Shown: one piece after another, positions 1-9,301 of the stretch
Position numbering within the stretch: position 1 is the first letter of the stretch
Layout of the letters: the number at the start of each line of letters is the position of its first letter
Source: Bacteroidales bacterium
GTDB lineage: Bacteria > Bacteroidota > Bacteroidia > Bacteroidales > UBA932
DNA: 64,000 bases
Reading direction: 5' to 3'
Assembly (NCBI GenBank): GCA_024693285.1
Contig: JAILLE010000034.1
Span: forward strand, 43,199 to 107,198
Program-made: the position numbers and the translations under genes
Notes under the pieces: model-generated
The model's input: the letters and a program-made list of their open reading frames with translations, nothing else
What the model was told of the DNA's origin: nothing
Databases searched by the model: none

Positions 1-613
1 GTCCTATTTCATCCAGGGAGGTCCCGCCTTCATGTCCGCGATCATCCTCTGCTTGATCCTTGGTCTTGCCCTCGCTATCGAGAGGATCCTCTATCTGTCG
101 TTCGCGAAAACCAACACCAAGAAACTCATCGCCAAGGTTGAGGAAGCTCTCGCCGAGGGTGGTGTCGAGAAGGCTAAGGATGTCTGCCGTGACACCAAGG
201 GCCCTGTCGCCAGCATCTTCTACGATGGACTTCTTCACTATGACGAAGGTCTCGACGTGGTCGAGAAGAGGATCGCCTCTTCCGGCGGTGTCCAGATGAG
301 CCTCATGGAGAACAACCTCTCCTGGATCTCCCTCTTCATCGCGATCGCTCCTTCACTCGGATTCTTGGGAACAGTTATCGGTATGGTCAAGGCTTTCGAC
401 GCCATCGAGGCCGCCGGAGACATCTCCCCGAACATCGTCGCTGGAGGTATGAAGGTCGCCCTTATCACCACCGTCGGTGGTCTTATCGTCGCTATGATTC
501 TCCAGGTGTTCTACAACTATATCCTTTCCAGGATCGATGCCCTCTCAATTGACATGGAGGAAGCTTCGATCAACCTCGTCGACGCTCTCGCGAAGTACGA
601 GCAGAAGAAATAA
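1..613 (+). CDS. exbB: ExbB/TolQ-type proton channel subunit, 5' end outside window
   Basis: Inner-membrane proton channel subunit that works with ExbD to energise TonB-dependent outer-membrane transport. The reading frame is open from base 2 and reads SYFIQGGPAF before the first ATG at 32, matching the usual ExbB stretch ahead of the first helix, so the true start lies upstream. A first membrane segment (SAIILCLILGLALAIERI) is followed by a cytoplasmic domain. The conserved block SLGFLGTVIGMVKAFDAI and a last helix (VALITTVGGLIVAMILQVF) carry the MotA/TolQ/ExbB signature. It leads a same-strand cluster with a small membrane protein and two ExbD genes, the usual Bacteroidales order. Confidence 0.93.
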   Translation, partial: SYFIQGGPAFMSAIILCLILGLALAIERILYLSFAKTNTKKLIAKVEEALAEGGVEKAKDVCRDTKGPVASIFYDGLLHYDEGLDVVEKRIASSGGVQMSLMENNLSWISLFIAIAPSLGFLGTVIGMVKAFDAIEAAGDISPNIVAGGMKVALITTVGGLIVAMILQVFYNYILSRIDALSIDMEEASINLVDALAKYEQKK

Positions 614-649
614 TATAATTAGTTGTAACAACCTTTAGAATCTCACACA

Positions 650-1069
650 ATGAAGAATATATCCAAGATAATCGGCTGGGTGCTGGGTATCCTTGGCATC
701 GTGCTGGGAATTTGGTGTCTCACCAAGGGTGAGGCCTCAAACGAAGGCCCGGTGAACCTCCTCCTCAGGTACAGCTACTTCCTGCTCATCGCGGCGGTAG
801 TCATCCTGTTGGGGCTCGCCCTCATCCAAGCCGCTAGGAACAATCCCAAGAGCCTCATCAAGGCCCTGTGCGTGATTGTCGGGATAGCCGCGCTTGTCGC
901 GATCGCCTATGCGCTCGCCTCCAGCGATCCTATCGTCAGCCTCAAGAAGCAACCCGACGCGGGCACTCTGAAACTGACTGACACTATCATGAAACTGACC
1001 TACATCCTCGGTGGTGCGGCGATCGTCTCCATCATTTTCGGTGTGATCAGAAACGCTATCAACAAATAA
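650..1069 (+). CDS. Small four-helix membrane protein of the exb cluster
   Basis: A 139-residue integral membrane protein with about four predicted helices (near residues 7-27, 44-64, 72-92 and 115-135) and little soluble sequence. I do not recognise a named family. A hypothetical membrane protein in this position between exbB and exbD is usual in Bacteroidales, so I infer a role as accessory or assembly partner of the ExbB-ExbD motor. It starts 36 bases after exbB and ends 9 bases before the first exbD, so it is probably co-transcribed with them. No catalytic motif is visible. Confidence 0.8.
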   Translation: MKNISKIIGWVLGILGIVLGIWCLTKGEASNEGPVNLLLRYSYFLLIAAVVILLGLALIQAARNNPKSLIKALCVIVGIAALVAIAYALASSDPIVSLKKQPDAGTLKLTDTIMKLTYILGGAAIVSIIFGVIRNAINK

Positions 1070-1078
1070 TTTCCGGCT

Positions 1079-1657
1079 ATGGCTAAAAAGAAAACTCCGG
1101 GTCTGAACACCCAATCGACAGCCGACATCGCTTTCCTTCTGTTGTGCTACTTCCTGATGGTTTCTACTATGGACCAGCAGTCCGGCCTTGTGCGCCGTCT
1201 GCCCCAGATGCCCGACAAGAACCAGAAGACTGAGGACACAAAGGTTAATAGGCGTAATATCATCATCGTGAAGATCAATTCTTCCGACAGGCTGTTCGCC
1301 GGTGACCAGCTCATGGATGTTAGCCAGCTCAAGGATAAGATCAAGGAATTCATGACGAATCCTAACGACGATCCCAACCTGCCCGAGAGGGAGGTCAAGA
1401 ACATCGAGGGATTCGGTGATTACCCGGTCACCAAAGGAGTTATCTCCCTACAGAATGACCGTGGAACCAGCTACCAGGCCTACATAGCCGTCCAAAACGA
1501 GCTAGTCAAGGCCATCAATGAGATTCGTGACGACTTCTGCCGTCAGAACTTCGGAAGGGTGTACAACCTTGTCACCGAGGACCAGCAGAAGATCGCGAGG
1601 GAAGCTATTCCGCAGAACATTTCTGAGGCTGAGCCTAAGGACGTGGGTAAAAAGTAA
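1079..1657 (+). CDS. exbD: ExbD/TolR-type biopolymer transport protein (first copy)
   Basis: ExbD subunit of the TonB energising motor: one N-terminal membrane helix and a periplasmic domain. The helix segment TADIAFLLLCYFLMVSTMD carries the conserved aspartate used for proton translocation. The periplasmic part (about 155 residues) is longer than in proteobacterial ExbD (about 140 residues in total), as is common in Bacteroidetes. It is followed after 17 bases by a second, different ExbD gene, so the motor may use a heteromeric ExbD pair. The start at 1079 is supported by the short gap from the upstream gene and by the charged MAKKK leader before the helix. Confidence 0.92.
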   Translation: MAKKKTPGLNTQSTADIAFLLLCYFLMVSTMDQQSGLVRRLPQMPDKNQKTEDTKVNRRNIIIVKINSSDRLFAGDQLMDVSQLKDKIKEFMTNPNDDPNLPEREVKNIEGFGDYPVTKGVISLQNDRGTSYQAYIAVQNELVKAINEIRDDFCRQNFGRVYNLVTEDQQKIAREAIPQNISEAEPKDVGKK

Positions 1658-1660
1658 TTC

Positions 1661-1666
1661 AGGAGG
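1661..1666 (+). promoter_or_regulatory. Canonical Shine-Dalgarno (AGGAGG) before second exbD
   Basis: AGGAGG lies 8 bases before the ATG at 1675. The starts of most other genes here have AT-rich upstream sequence and no such motif, as expected for Bacteroidota, so this site stands out. It fixes the start of the second exbD. Confidence 0.6.
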
Positions 1667-1674
1667 ACCAACAC

Positions 1675-2136
1675 ATGCCTATTTTCAAAAGAAGCGGTAA
1701 AAAAGAGATGCCAGAGCTTGGAACAAGCTCCGACATCGTGTTCATGTTCCTTTTCTTCTTCATGGTGACAACGCAGATGCGTTCGAGTGAAGTCAAGGTT
1801 AAGGTACATCTTCCTGAAGCTACTGAGGTCGCTAAACTTGAGAGGAAAGACCTGGCTTCCTATATCTACATCGGCTCCCCTACCGCCCAGTATCAGGGCC
1901 AGTACGGAACCGAGGCTAGGATCCAGCTCAACGATTCCTTCAAGACCACCAACGACATCCGTGACTTCATCGCCGCCGAGCGCGACGCTATGAGCGAGGC
2001 CGACAGACAGTTGATGCAGGTCGATATCAAAGCTGACGAAGACGTCAGGATGGGTATTGTGACGGACGTGAAGCAAGAGCTTAGGCGTTGCTCCGCCCTT
2101 AAGATCATGTACGCTGCCCGCAAGAAGGGACAGTAA
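1675..2136 (+). CDS. exbD: ExbD/TolR-type biopolymer transport protein (second copy)
   Basis: Second ExbD-like protein of 153 residues. A basic leader (PIFKRSGKKEMPEL) precedes one helix, SDIVFMFLFFFMVTTQM, which keeps the conserved aspartate, followed by a periplasmic domain of about 110 residues. It differs clearly from the first ExbD (192 residues), so it is a paralogue and not a recent duplicate. Two adjacent exbD genes are usual in Bacteroidales exb operons. The gene has an unusual canonical ribosome-binding site and is followed by a terminator, so it closes the operon. Confidence 0.92.
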   Translation: MPIFKRSGKKEMPELGTSSDIVFMFLFFFMVTTQMRSSEVKVKVHLPEATEVAKLERKDLASYIYIGSPTAQYQGQYGTEARIQLNDSFKTTNDIRDFIAAERDAMSEADRQLMQVDIKADEDVRMGIVTDVKQELRRCSALKIMYAARKKGQ

Positions 2137-2160
2137 CCCGTCAGACGACTGACAATGGGA

Positions 2161-2190
2161 AAAAGAGGACGCATGGCGCCCTCTTTTTTT
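2161..2190 (+). terminator. Rho-independent terminator of the exb operon
   Basis: Inverted repeat AAAGAGG ... CCTCTTT with an inner CGC/GCG pair around ATG, followed by a run of T, 24 bases after the second exbD stop. Confidence 0.8.
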
Positions 2191-2203
2191 ATGCTCCGCA
2201 CTC

Positions 2204-2234
2204 TTTGTCTTGGCTGATTTTTATAGTATATTTG
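2204..2234 (+). promoter_or_regulatory. Bacteroides-type promoter for asnS
   Basis: TTTG at 2204-2207, a 19-base spacer, then TATATTTG at 2227-2234. This matches the Bacteroidetes -33 TTTG / -7 TAnnTTTG consensus exactly. Transcription should start near 2240, giving a leader of about 20 bases before the ATG at 2261. Confidence 0.75.
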
Positions 2235-2260
2235 TGGGATTATGTAAAGTTTTGTAGGAA

Positions 2261-3676
2261 ATGAGCGAATTGACTAGAACTAAGGTGAAAGACCTGCTTA
2301 AAGAGGCTCCTGGGAAGGAGGTCCTCGCCAAGGGCTGGGTCAGGACAAAAAGAGGCAACAAACAGATCAAATTCATCGCATTGAACGATGGATCGACGGT
2401 CCACAACATACAGGTCGTGGCCGACACGACCAAGTTTGACGAGATCCTTCTCGCTAAAGTGACAACCGGAGCCAGCCTGTCGGTAACAGGCACGCTTGTG
2501 GAGTCTGTCGGAAGCGGACAGGCGGTCGAGATACAGGCCAACGAAATCGAGGTTCTTGGCGAGTGCGACCCTATGAGGTATCCGCTCCAGAAGAAAGACA
2601 CCTCCATGGAGTATCTCCGTACCGTGGCTCACATGCGTCCCAGGACCAACACCTTCGGCGCGATTCTCAGGATTCGTCACGCCATGGCTTTCGCCATCCA
2701 TAAGTTCTTCAATGACAAGGGGTTTGTCTACCTCAACACTCCGCTCATCACCGAGTCTGACGCGGAGGGAGCTGGCGACATGTTCCAGGTCACAACCCTC
2801 AATCTTGAGAATGTCCCCAAGAAGGATAACGGCAAGGTTGATTTCAGCAAGGACTTCTTCGGCAAGAAGACCAGCCTTACCGTGAGCGGCCAGCTCGAAG
2901 GAGAGCTCGGAGCCACAGCGGTCGGAGAGATATATACCTTCGGACCGACCTTCCGGGCGGAGAACTCCAACACACCGAGGCATCTTGCCGAGTTCTGGAT
3001 GATCGAGCCTGAGATGGCCTTCTACGACATCAACGATAATATGGTCCTCGCGGAGGAGTTCGTGAAATATCTCGTCCAATATGCCCTGGACAACTGCATG
3101 GATGACCTCACCTTCCTCAACAACAAATACGATGAAGGCCTGATCGAGAGGCTTCACAGCGTGCTCGGCATCGAGTTCCAGAGGCTGACCTACACAGAGG
3201 CCGTCGAAATCCTCGAAGAGGCTGTCAAGAACGGCACACAGTTTGAGTTCCCTGTCAGCTGGGGAACCGACTTCCAGAGCGAGCATGAGAGGTACCTGGT
3301 CGAGAAGCATTTTGGCAAGCCGGTGATTCTCACCGACTTCCCGATGGCTATCAAGGCCTTCTACATGAAGCAGAACGACGGTTGCGCCCCCGGAAGGGAG
3401 ACCGTCAGGGGCATGGACGTCCTGTTCCCGAAGATCGGTGAGATCATCGGTGGAAGCGAGAGAGAGGCTTCCTTGGAGAAGCTGGAGAGAAGGATTTCGG
3501 AGCTTGGCATGAGCCGCAAGAACCTTGAGTGGTACATAGACACCCGCCGTTTCGGAACAGTGCCCCACAGTGGTTTCGGGCTCGGATTCGAGAGGCTGCT
3601 TCTCTTTGTCACCGGCATGTCCAACATCCGTGACGTCATCCCCTTCCCGAGGACACCTAAGAACGCTGAATTCTAA
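2261..3676 (+). CDS. asnS: Asparaginyl-tRNA synthetase
   Basis: Class IIb aminoacyl-tRNA synthetase charging tRNA-Asn. Residues 1-110 form the OB-fold anticodon-binding domain ([20 protein letters not shown]). The catalytic domain follows, with motif 2 ([20 protein letters not shown]) and motif 3 ([16 protein letters not shown]) near the C-terminus. The length of 471 residues is normal for bacterial AsnRS. The dedicated promoter at 2204-2234 supports the ATG at 2261. udk follows after 11 bases, so the two are likely co-transcribed. Confidence 0.97.
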   Translation: MSELTRTKVKDLLKEAPGKEVLAKGWVRTKRGNKQIKFIALNDGSTVHNIQVVADTTKFDEILLAKVTTGASLSVTGTLVESVGSGQAVEIQANEIEVLGECDPMRYPLQKKDTSMEYLRTVAHMRPRTNTFGAILRIRHAMAFAIHKFFNDKGFVYLNTPLITESDAEGAGDMFQVTTLNLENVPKKDNGKVDFSKDFFGKKTSLTVSGQLEGELGATAVGEIYTFGPTFRAENSNTPRHLAEFWMIEPEMAFYDINDNMVLAEEFVKYLVQYALDNCMDDLTFLNNKYDEGLIERLHSVLGIEFQRLTYTEAVEILEEAVKNGTQFEFPVSWGTDFQSEHERYLVEKHFGKPVILTDFPMAIKAFYMKQNDGCAPGRETVRGMDVLFPKIGEIIGGSEREASLEKLERRISELGMSRKNLEWYIDTRRFGTVPHSGFGLGFERLLLFVTGMSNIRDVIPFPRTPKNAEF

Positions 3677-3687
3677 TAAACAACGAT

Positions 3688-4320
3688 ATGTTAGTCATAG
3701 GAATAGCCGGTGGTTCCGGCTCAGGAAAAACCACGGTGGTCAACGCGATCACAAGCAGGCTGAAGGAAAAAGTTGTCACCATCCCTCAGGACTCCTACTA
3801 CAAAGACTCAAGCCATCTTCCCATGGAAGAGAGGCAGCAGATCAATTTCGACCATCCGGACGCCATCGACTTCAAGCTCCTTTGCCAGCAACTGGCGGAG
3901 CTTAAAGAGGGCAAGACCATCGACCAGCCGGTATATTCCTACATCACCTGCTCCCGTTCAAAGACGGAGACGGTCACTGTGGCGCCGGCCGATGTGATCA
4001 TCATCGAAGGCATCCTAATCTTCACTTGCAAGGAGCTCAGGGACCAGATGGACATAAAGATATTTGTTGACGCTGATGACGACGACCGTCTCATGAGGGT
4101 CATGGCAAGAGACATCCTCGAGAGAGGAAAGACTGTGGAGACTGTCATCGAGCGCTACACAAAGACTGTAAAGCCGATGTACCTCCAGTTCATCGAGCCC
4201 AGCAAGCGTTACGCGGACATCATCATTCCTCAGGGCGGCCACAACAAGGTGGCTATCAATATGATCTCCGCGACAGTGGAGAAGTCGCTCAGGGACAAGA
4301 AGAAAGAAGAAAGCAAGTAA
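3688..4320 (+). CDS. udk: Uridine kinase
   Basis: Phosphorylates uridine and cytidine in pyrimidine salvage. The P-loop GIAGGSGSGKTTVVNAI lies at residues 4-20, followed by the substrate-binding region (PQDSYYKD, NFDHPDAIDF) and the lid region. The length of 210 residues fits the family. The gene lies 11 bases behind asnS and 12 before a TonB-like gene on the same strand. The C-terminus is strongly basic and acidic (KSLRDKKKEESK), which is common in this family. Confidence 0.96.
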   Translation: MLVIGIAGGSGSGKTTVVNAITSRLKEKVVTIPQDSYYKDSSHLPMEERQQINFDHPDAIDFKLLCQQLAELKEGKTIDQPVYSYITCSRSKTETVTVAPADVIIIEGILIFTCKELRDQMDIKIFVDADDDDRLMRVMARDILERGKTVETVIERYTKTVKPMYLQFIEPSKRYADIIIPQGGHNKVAINMISATVEKSLRDKKKEESK

Positions 4321-4332
4321 AGACCATCCGGT

Positions 4333-5037
4333 ATGCGCGGCGAGGATAAAGCGGGACTTTATATCACGGTGATATTTCACTTGGTGATTATCATCATACT
4401 CCTCGCGTGCCAGATCGGTGCCGTGCTGAAGAGGGAGAACACCTTCGTCCTTGATTTCACCAAGCAGGAGGAAGTCGAGAAAAAGAAGGCTGAGGAGAAT
4501 TTCAAGGAGGAGGTCAGCGACAGACTTGACCAGCTTCTAGCCTCAGCCGCGGGGGTGCCTATCAGGAATATAGCGGTGGATCGGAGTTCCCTGCTGAAAG
4601 ATGACCGCAACACCAACGCCGAGCAACTCTACAAAGATGCCGAGAGGCTTGCCCAGGAGCTCAAGGACGGTTTCAAAGCTGATGAGCCTGATGATGACTA
4701 TGTCGCCATCAATAAACCGACGGTAAAGAAGGAGGATCCCAAGAAGCAGTCCTACAGCGGGCCGTCAGTGGTATCCTACGCTCTTGACGGAAGGAAGGCC
4801 AGCAGGCTTTCCATCCCGGCTTACAGGTGTCTCGGAGCCGGTCACGTCACAGTTATCATTACGGTGGACCCGTCCGGTAACGTGCTCAACGCAAAGGTTC
4901 AGGAAGACGCCTCATCTGATGACAGGTGTCTCAGGGAATTCGCCATCCGGGCCGCCAGATTATCGAAGTTCTCTGTCTCCACTTCCGCTCCGCCAAGGCA
5001 GATCGGGAATATCGTCTACATGTTCATCGCGCAATGA
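4333..5037 (+). CDS. TonB-like energy transducer / envelope-spanning protein
   Basis: One N-terminal membrane helix (about residues 9-28) is followed by a charged, probably coiled segment rich in K and E (residues 40-125). The C-terminal domain of about 90 residues has the sheet pattern and glycine turn of TonB C-terminal domains (HVTVIITVDPSGNVLNAKV). This fits a protein anchored in the inner membrane that reaches across the periplasm. The proline-rich spacer of classical TonB is weak here. Its stop codon overlaps the start of the next gene (ATGA), so translation is probably coupled. The exb cluster lies upstream on the same strand, but the partnership is inference. Confidence 0.7.
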   Translation: MRGEDKAGLYITVIFHLVIIIILLACQIGAVLKRENTFVLDFTKQEEVEKKKAEENFKEEVSDRLDQLLASAAGVPIRNIAVDRSSLLKDDRNTNAEQLYKDAERLAQELKDGFKADEPDDDYVAINKPTVKKEDPKKQSYSGPSVVSYALDGRKASRLSIPAYRCLGAGHVTVIITVDPSGNVLNAKVQEDASSDDRCLREFAIRAARLSKFSVSTSAPPRQIGNIVYMFIAQ

Positions 5038-7217
5038 GGAAGAGCACCATATACATTTTGATCGCCCTCGTGGCTGTTCTCGTCGCTGGAATCGCAGTGG
5101 CAGTGAAGTCATTGTACTCCGGCTCCGGCAAGAGCAAGACAGCGGTGGACACAGGGCAGTTCGTAGAGCGCCATGAACTCATCGAAGCGGTGCCTTCTGA
5201 TGCCGCCATAGTGTTCTGTGTCAAAAACTTCGGCAGAGCGCTTGAGATGTTGGGAGACTCTACCGCTCTTTTTGGAAAGATCACTTCCGGGAAGTTTGAC
5301 AAACTTGCCCGAGAGTCATTCGACGGCCTCAGGAGGGACCCGGCTATCATCTCTGTCCACTACAGCAAAGACATGCCCCCGCTCCTGGTCGTCAAGCCAA
5401 GCAAAGAGATCTCGGACACCGTATGGAACGATTGCTCCAAGTTAAGGGCAGCGGCCGACTCAGCCGGGCTTTTCACCAGAGTCAGTGACGGTCTGATCCT
5501 TATCTCCTCCTCCGAGACTATCGCCAACTCCTCAGCCAGGCATCTGTCTGAGGGCCATTCTATCATCGAGTCGAGCGGTTTCGCCGAGTTGGCCTCACAA
5601 GTGGCGGGAAGCGACATCATGTTTGTCTCCAACGCCTATTCCGATAATATCCTTGACACATATCTCGCGCGTAAGTACCGCAAAATGAGCGGTTTCTTCA
5701 AGGAGATAGCCGGATGGACCGCTTTCAGCGCGACCAGGCACTCCACTTCAGGAGTCTCGATGGATGGCACCCTGCTTTACGGCAGCGATCATTCGTTCTA
5801 TATGAACGTTCTGCGCCATGCCGGTACCGGCCCTGTACATATCGCTGAGGCTATCCCTTCCAACACGGACTTCATCCTGGACCTCCCTATCGGAAATATA
5901 GGCTCCTACCTCAAGGCTTACCGTAACTACCTTGACTCAAAAGCCAGGCTTGACAAATACGAGACACTCCTCTCCAAGCAGAAAAAAGAGGCCGGACAGT
6001 CAGCTGAGGACTGGGCCAAATCACTCGACATCAAGGAAGTGGCTTTAGTCGACCTCCACTTTGGAGGGAAACTTCGCCAGATGATATTCCTTAGGCCGGG
6101 AAACAAACGTACCGGTGAGGGGATCAATGACTTCAGCCGCTTCGCCGGTTTCCCGAAAACCGTGTTCGGAGAAATATTCACCGGTGAGGATGAATACGCC
6201 TCAACCATTGTCAATGGCTGGATTGTAGTAGGCTCAAGGGACTGTCTGGACGAGTTCTCGATGATGTCTTTCGAGAACCTCAAAGAGCGACTCTCCGCCG
6301 CCGGATTATCTGACAGGATTCCTCAGAAGGGCTGCGGGTTCTGGATGTACCACTCGTTGACAGAGGATCCTAACTTGATCAGCGCGAACTTCAGTCCTCT
6401 TATCGCCGAAGGCCTACGGGACATGATTACCGGTGTGAGTTACGTTCCCGTGACCCTAGCGGCAATGTCCAAAGGCGATAAAATGGGGCTTTCACTGGAT
6501 GTGACCAGAACCGAGATCCCGGGAGGCAGGATGCCTCTCCCGTCAGTCAGGGACACTACTGTGGCCGTTTCCAATGGGGAGTTCAAAGTGATGAACTCGG
6601 CGACCGGAAAGATCAACACCTTATATCAGAATTCCCATCTGTCGATCTGTCTCAAAGACGAGAACGGCAAGGACATGTGGGGTATTCCGTTCAAATTCCC
6701 CTTCTGCGGCTACGTGAAGGAGGTCGATTTCTTCAAGAACGGAAAACTCCAATATCTCTTCGCGGCCGACAGCAAGCTCTACATGATCGACCGTCTGGGC
6801 CGATTCGTTGGCGGCACCCCGGTAGACCTCGGAAAGAAGATAGCCCTCGGCCCTGAGGTTTATGATTTCGAGAACAATAAGGATTATTCAGCCATGGTTC
6901 TCCTGAAAGACAATACAGTAGGCCTGTACGACTTGAAGGGGAAACCGGTCGGCACATGGAAAGGCATTACTTCTGATGAGACAATCAAGACCCTACCTGA
7001 ACTTCTTGAAAAGGATGGCAAACGGTATTGGATCGTCAGGACCTCAAGGCAAGCGTTCGTATGCCCCTTCGATGGCGGAGATCCCGTTATCAAGGGAGAA
7101 GGAAATAAAATGATAAGGCCCGACAGCGAGATCACCATAAACGACAAGGGCGCTTTCATGGCCATGTGCCACGACGGCAAGGAAAGAACATTCAAGTTGG
7201 AAAAAGAAAAAAAATGA
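5034..7217 (+). CDS. Large membrane-anchored envelope protein of unknown function
   Basis: I do not recognise a characterised family; it has a general resemblance to DUF3352-type surface proteins. The start at 5034 overlaps the upstream stop (ATGA) and gives a clean N-terminal anchor (RKSTIYILIALVAVLVAGIAVAV) and 727 residues. The open frame continues upstream to 4926, but inside the previous gene, so I reject that start. After the anchor comes a long soluble region with repeated patterns such as IAEAIPSNTDFILDLPIG. The C-terminal 170 residues have short sheet-like repeats (LYMIDRLGRFVGG, GLYDLKGKPVGTW) suggesting a beta-propeller-like fold. It is probably a periplasm-facing partner of the TonB-like protein. 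Confidence 0.75.
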   Translation: MRKSTIYILIALVAVLVAGIAVAVKSLYSGSGKSKTAVDTGQFVERHELIEAVPSDAAIVFCVKNFGRALEMLGDSTALFGKITSGKFDKLARESFDGLRRDPAIISVHYSKDMPPLLVVKPSKEISDTVWNDCSKLRAAADSAGLFTRVSDGLILISSSETIANSSARHLSEGHSIIESSGFAELASQVAGSDIMFVSNAYSDNILDTYLARKYRKMSGFFKEIAGWTAFSATRHSTSGVSMDGTLLYGSDHSFYMNVLRHAGTGPVHIAEAIPSNTDFILDLPIGNIGSYLKAYRNYLDSKARLDKYETLLSKQKKEAGQSAEDWAKSLDIKEVALVDLHFGGKLRQMIFLRPGNKRTGEGINDFSRFAGFPKTVFGEIFTGEDEYASTIVNGWIVVGSRDCLDEFSMMSFENLKERLSAAGLSDRIPQKGCGFWMYHSLTEDPNLISANFSPLIAEGLRDMITGVSYVPVTLAAMSKGDKMGLSLDVTRTEIPGGRMPLPSVRDTTVAVSNGEFKVMNSATGKINTLYQNSHLSICLKDENGKDMWGIPFKFPFCGYVKEVDFFKNGKLQYLFAADSKLYMIDRLGRFVGGTPVDLGKKIALGPEVYDFENNKDYSAMVLLKDNTVGLYDLKGKPVGTWKGITSDETIKTLPELLEKDGKRYWIVRTSRQAFVCPFDGGDPVIKGEGNKMIRPDSEITINDKGAFMAMCHDGKERTFKLEKEKK

Positions 7218-7221
7218 TATC

Positions 7222-8895
7222 ATGAACGAATTCAAGTTCCAATCAGTCAACAAGCTCATAGAGAAGAGCTTCCAGGATAACTGGGACAGGCTTGCCCTAT
7301 CCAATTACCAAGGAGTCAGCCTGTGTTACCGGGATGTCGCCAGGAGAATCGAGAAGCTTCACATCGCTTTTGAGAAATGCTTCCTCCACAAGGGTGACAA
7401 GGTCGCTATATGCGCCCGCAACCAGGTCAACTGGGCGGTAAGCTACCTGGCCACAATGACCTACGGCGCTGTAGTGGTGCCTATTCTCCATGAGTTCAAG
7501 CCCGGCAACATACATTACCTGGTGAACCACTCAGAGGCCAAGGTGCTATTCGTGGATGATGTCATCTGGGAAGGACTCAGCCCCGAAGAGATGCCAGGAG
7601 TCTATGCTGTGGTCAGAATCAACACCTTCCAGCTACTGTACGCCAAGAATGATCGTATCGTTGAGGCCAGGGAGCACATGAATGAATATTTCGGCAAGCG
7701 TCACCCTAACACCTTCGGACCGGAGAACCTCAACTACTACAAGGACTCCCCCAACGAGTTGGCCATGATCAATTACACCTCGGGCACCTCCGGGTTCTCT
7801 AAAGGTGTCATGATTCCTTATAGGGCACTGTGCTCCAACATCCAGTTCGCGTCTCACGTGCTGCCTGAGCTTAACAACAGGTCAAATGTTGTTTCCATGC
7901 TGCCTACGGCTCACATGTACGGAATGATGTTCGAATTCCTGTTCGAGATGACCATCGGAATGCATGTCCACTTCCTCACCAGGATACCGAGTCCGAAAAT
8001 CATCACCCAGGCACTCCAGGAGGTCAAGCCTAACATCATAATCGCTGTTCCGCTGATTATTGAGAAGGTCTACAAGTCCAAGATCCAGAAGACCATTGAG
8101 AAGGGCAGCATCAAGACTATGCTTAAGATCCCTGTCCTCAACGAGATGGTCCGCAAGAAGATCCGCACAGAGCTTGTGACCGCCTTCGGAGGCAGTTTCA
8201 TAGAGATCATTATGGGAGGTGCCGCCTTCAATAAAGACATTGAGAAGTTCTTCTGGGACATAGACTTCCCTTACACGGTCGGCTACGGAATGACTGAATG
8301 CGCCCCGATCATCACCTATGCGCACTTTAACAAAAAGAAGCTGTATTCCTGCGGCCAGGCCGCATATAACATGCAGATAAGGATCGACTCCGAGGATCCC
8401 GAGAGGATCGAGGGTGAGATCCAGTGCAAGGGCCCCAACAACTGTCTTGGCTACTACAAGAATGAGGAAGCCACCGCCAGCTTGTTCACTGAGGATGGCT
8501 GGATGAGGACAGGTGACATGGGTATCATCGACAAGGACGGATTCCTGTTCATCAGGGGCAGGAGCAAGTGCATGATCCTCGGGCCTAATGGCCAGAACAT
8601 CTATCCTGAGGAGCTTGAGTCCGTTATCAACGCTGTGGCCTATGTGGTTGATTCCCTGGTGATTGAGGACAATGGCGGACTGACTGCGTTGATCTATCCT
8701 GACTACCATCAGGCCGAGTTGGACGGAATGACGAGGGACCAGTTGGAGAGCACTCTCAACGGTCTCCTTCCCGACATCAACAAGGAGATTCCCGGGTATG
8801 CCCAGATCCGCAAGATCGAGTTCATGCCTGAAGACTTCGAGAGGACTCCTAAACGTTCAATCAAGAGATATTTGTACCAAAGAAACGGAAAGTAA
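7222..8895 (+). CDS. AMP-forming acyl-CoA synthetase (long-chain fatty acid-CoA ligase family)
   Basis: ANL-superfamily enzyme that activates a carboxylic acid, probably a fatty acid, through an acyl-adenylate. The P-loop-like motif is INYTSGTSGFSKGVMIPY (about residues 180-200). The adenylate-binding motif VGYGMTECAPI and the core WMRTGDMGIIDKDGFLFIRG lie further on. The C-terminal lid domain carries PEELESVINA and a catalytic lysine region (TPKRSIKRYLY). The length of 557 residues is normal. Its stop overlaps the next gene (TAATG), indicating one operon. The exact substrate cannot be told from sequence. Confidence 0.9.
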   Translation: MNEFKFQSVNKLIEKSFQDNWDRLALSNYQGVSLCYRDVARRIEKLHIAFEKCFLHKGDKVAICARNQVNWAVSYLATMTYGAVVVPILHEFKPGNIHYLVNHSEAKVLFVDDVIWEGLSPEEMPGVYAVVRINTFQLLYAKNDRIVEAREHMNEYFGKRHPNTFGPENLNYYKDSPNELAMINYTSGTSGFSKGVMIPYRALCSNIQFASHVLPELNNRSNVVSMLPTAHMYGMMFEFLFEMTIGMHVHFLTRIPSPKIITQALQEVKPNIIIAVPLIIEKVYKSKIQKTIEKGSIKTMLKIPVLNEMVRKKIRTELVTAFGGSFIEIIMGGAAFNKDIEKFFWDIDFPYTVGYGMTECAPIITYAHFNKKKLYSCGQAAYNMQIRIDSEDPERIEGEIQCKGPNNCLGYYKNEEATASLFTEDGWMRTGDMGIIDKDGFLFIRGRSKCMILGPNGQNIYPEELESVINAVAYVVDSLVIEDNGGLTALIYPDYHQAELDGMTRDQLESTLNGLLPDINKEIPGYAQIRKIEFMPEDFERTPKRSIKRYLYQRNGK

Positions 8896-9299
8896 TGGAG
8901 AAATTCGACTCTAGATACCTTGAGATGGCCGAAGTCTGGGCCAAGAACTCCTACTGCAAAAGACGTCAAGTGGGAGCTTTAATAGTCAAGGACAGGATGA
9001 TAATATCTGACGGTTACAACGGCACCCCTTCGGGATTCGAGAATATCTGCGAGGATGAGAACGGAGTGACAAAACCTTATGTCCTCCATGCCGAGGCGAA
9101 TGCCATAACCAAAGTGGCGAAATCCGGTAACAGCAGCCAGGGCTCTACCCTGTATGTGACCGCGTCCCCTTGTCTGGAGTGCTCGAAACTGATCATCCAG
9201 TCAGGGATCAAGAGGGTCGTGTACCGGGACGAGTACCGCCTTACCGATGGTGTGGATCTCCTGCGCCGAGCCGGTATTGAGGTTGAGAAGGTAGACTGA
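8895..9299 (+). CDS. dCMP deaminase family protein
   Basis: Zinc-dependent deaminase, probably converting dCMP to dUMP for thymidylate synthesis. The zinc site is seen as HAEANAI (His ligand with the catalytic Glu) and SPCLECSKLI (two Cys ligands). The length of 134 residues fits compact bacterial dCMP deaminases such as ComEB. The start is fixed by the one-base overlap with the upstream stop (TAATG). A general cytidine or guanine deaminase is less likely, because the N-terminal block (SYCKRRQVGALIVKDRMIISDGYNGTPSG) is the dCMP deaminase type. Confidence 0.9.
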   Translation: MEKFDSRYLEMAEVWAKNSYCKRRQVGALIVKDRMIISDGYNGTPSGFENICEDENGVTKPYVLHAEANAITKVAKSGNSSQGSTLYVTASPCLECSKLIIQSGIKRVVYRDEYRLTDGVDLLRRAGIEVEKVD

Positions 9300-9301
9300 T
9301 A

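Noticed and set aside
2240..3568. Long open frame of 442 codons on the minus strand opposite asnS
   Set aside because: It lies fully opposite a clear AsnRS gene and shows no family motif; long antisense frames are common in this codon usage.
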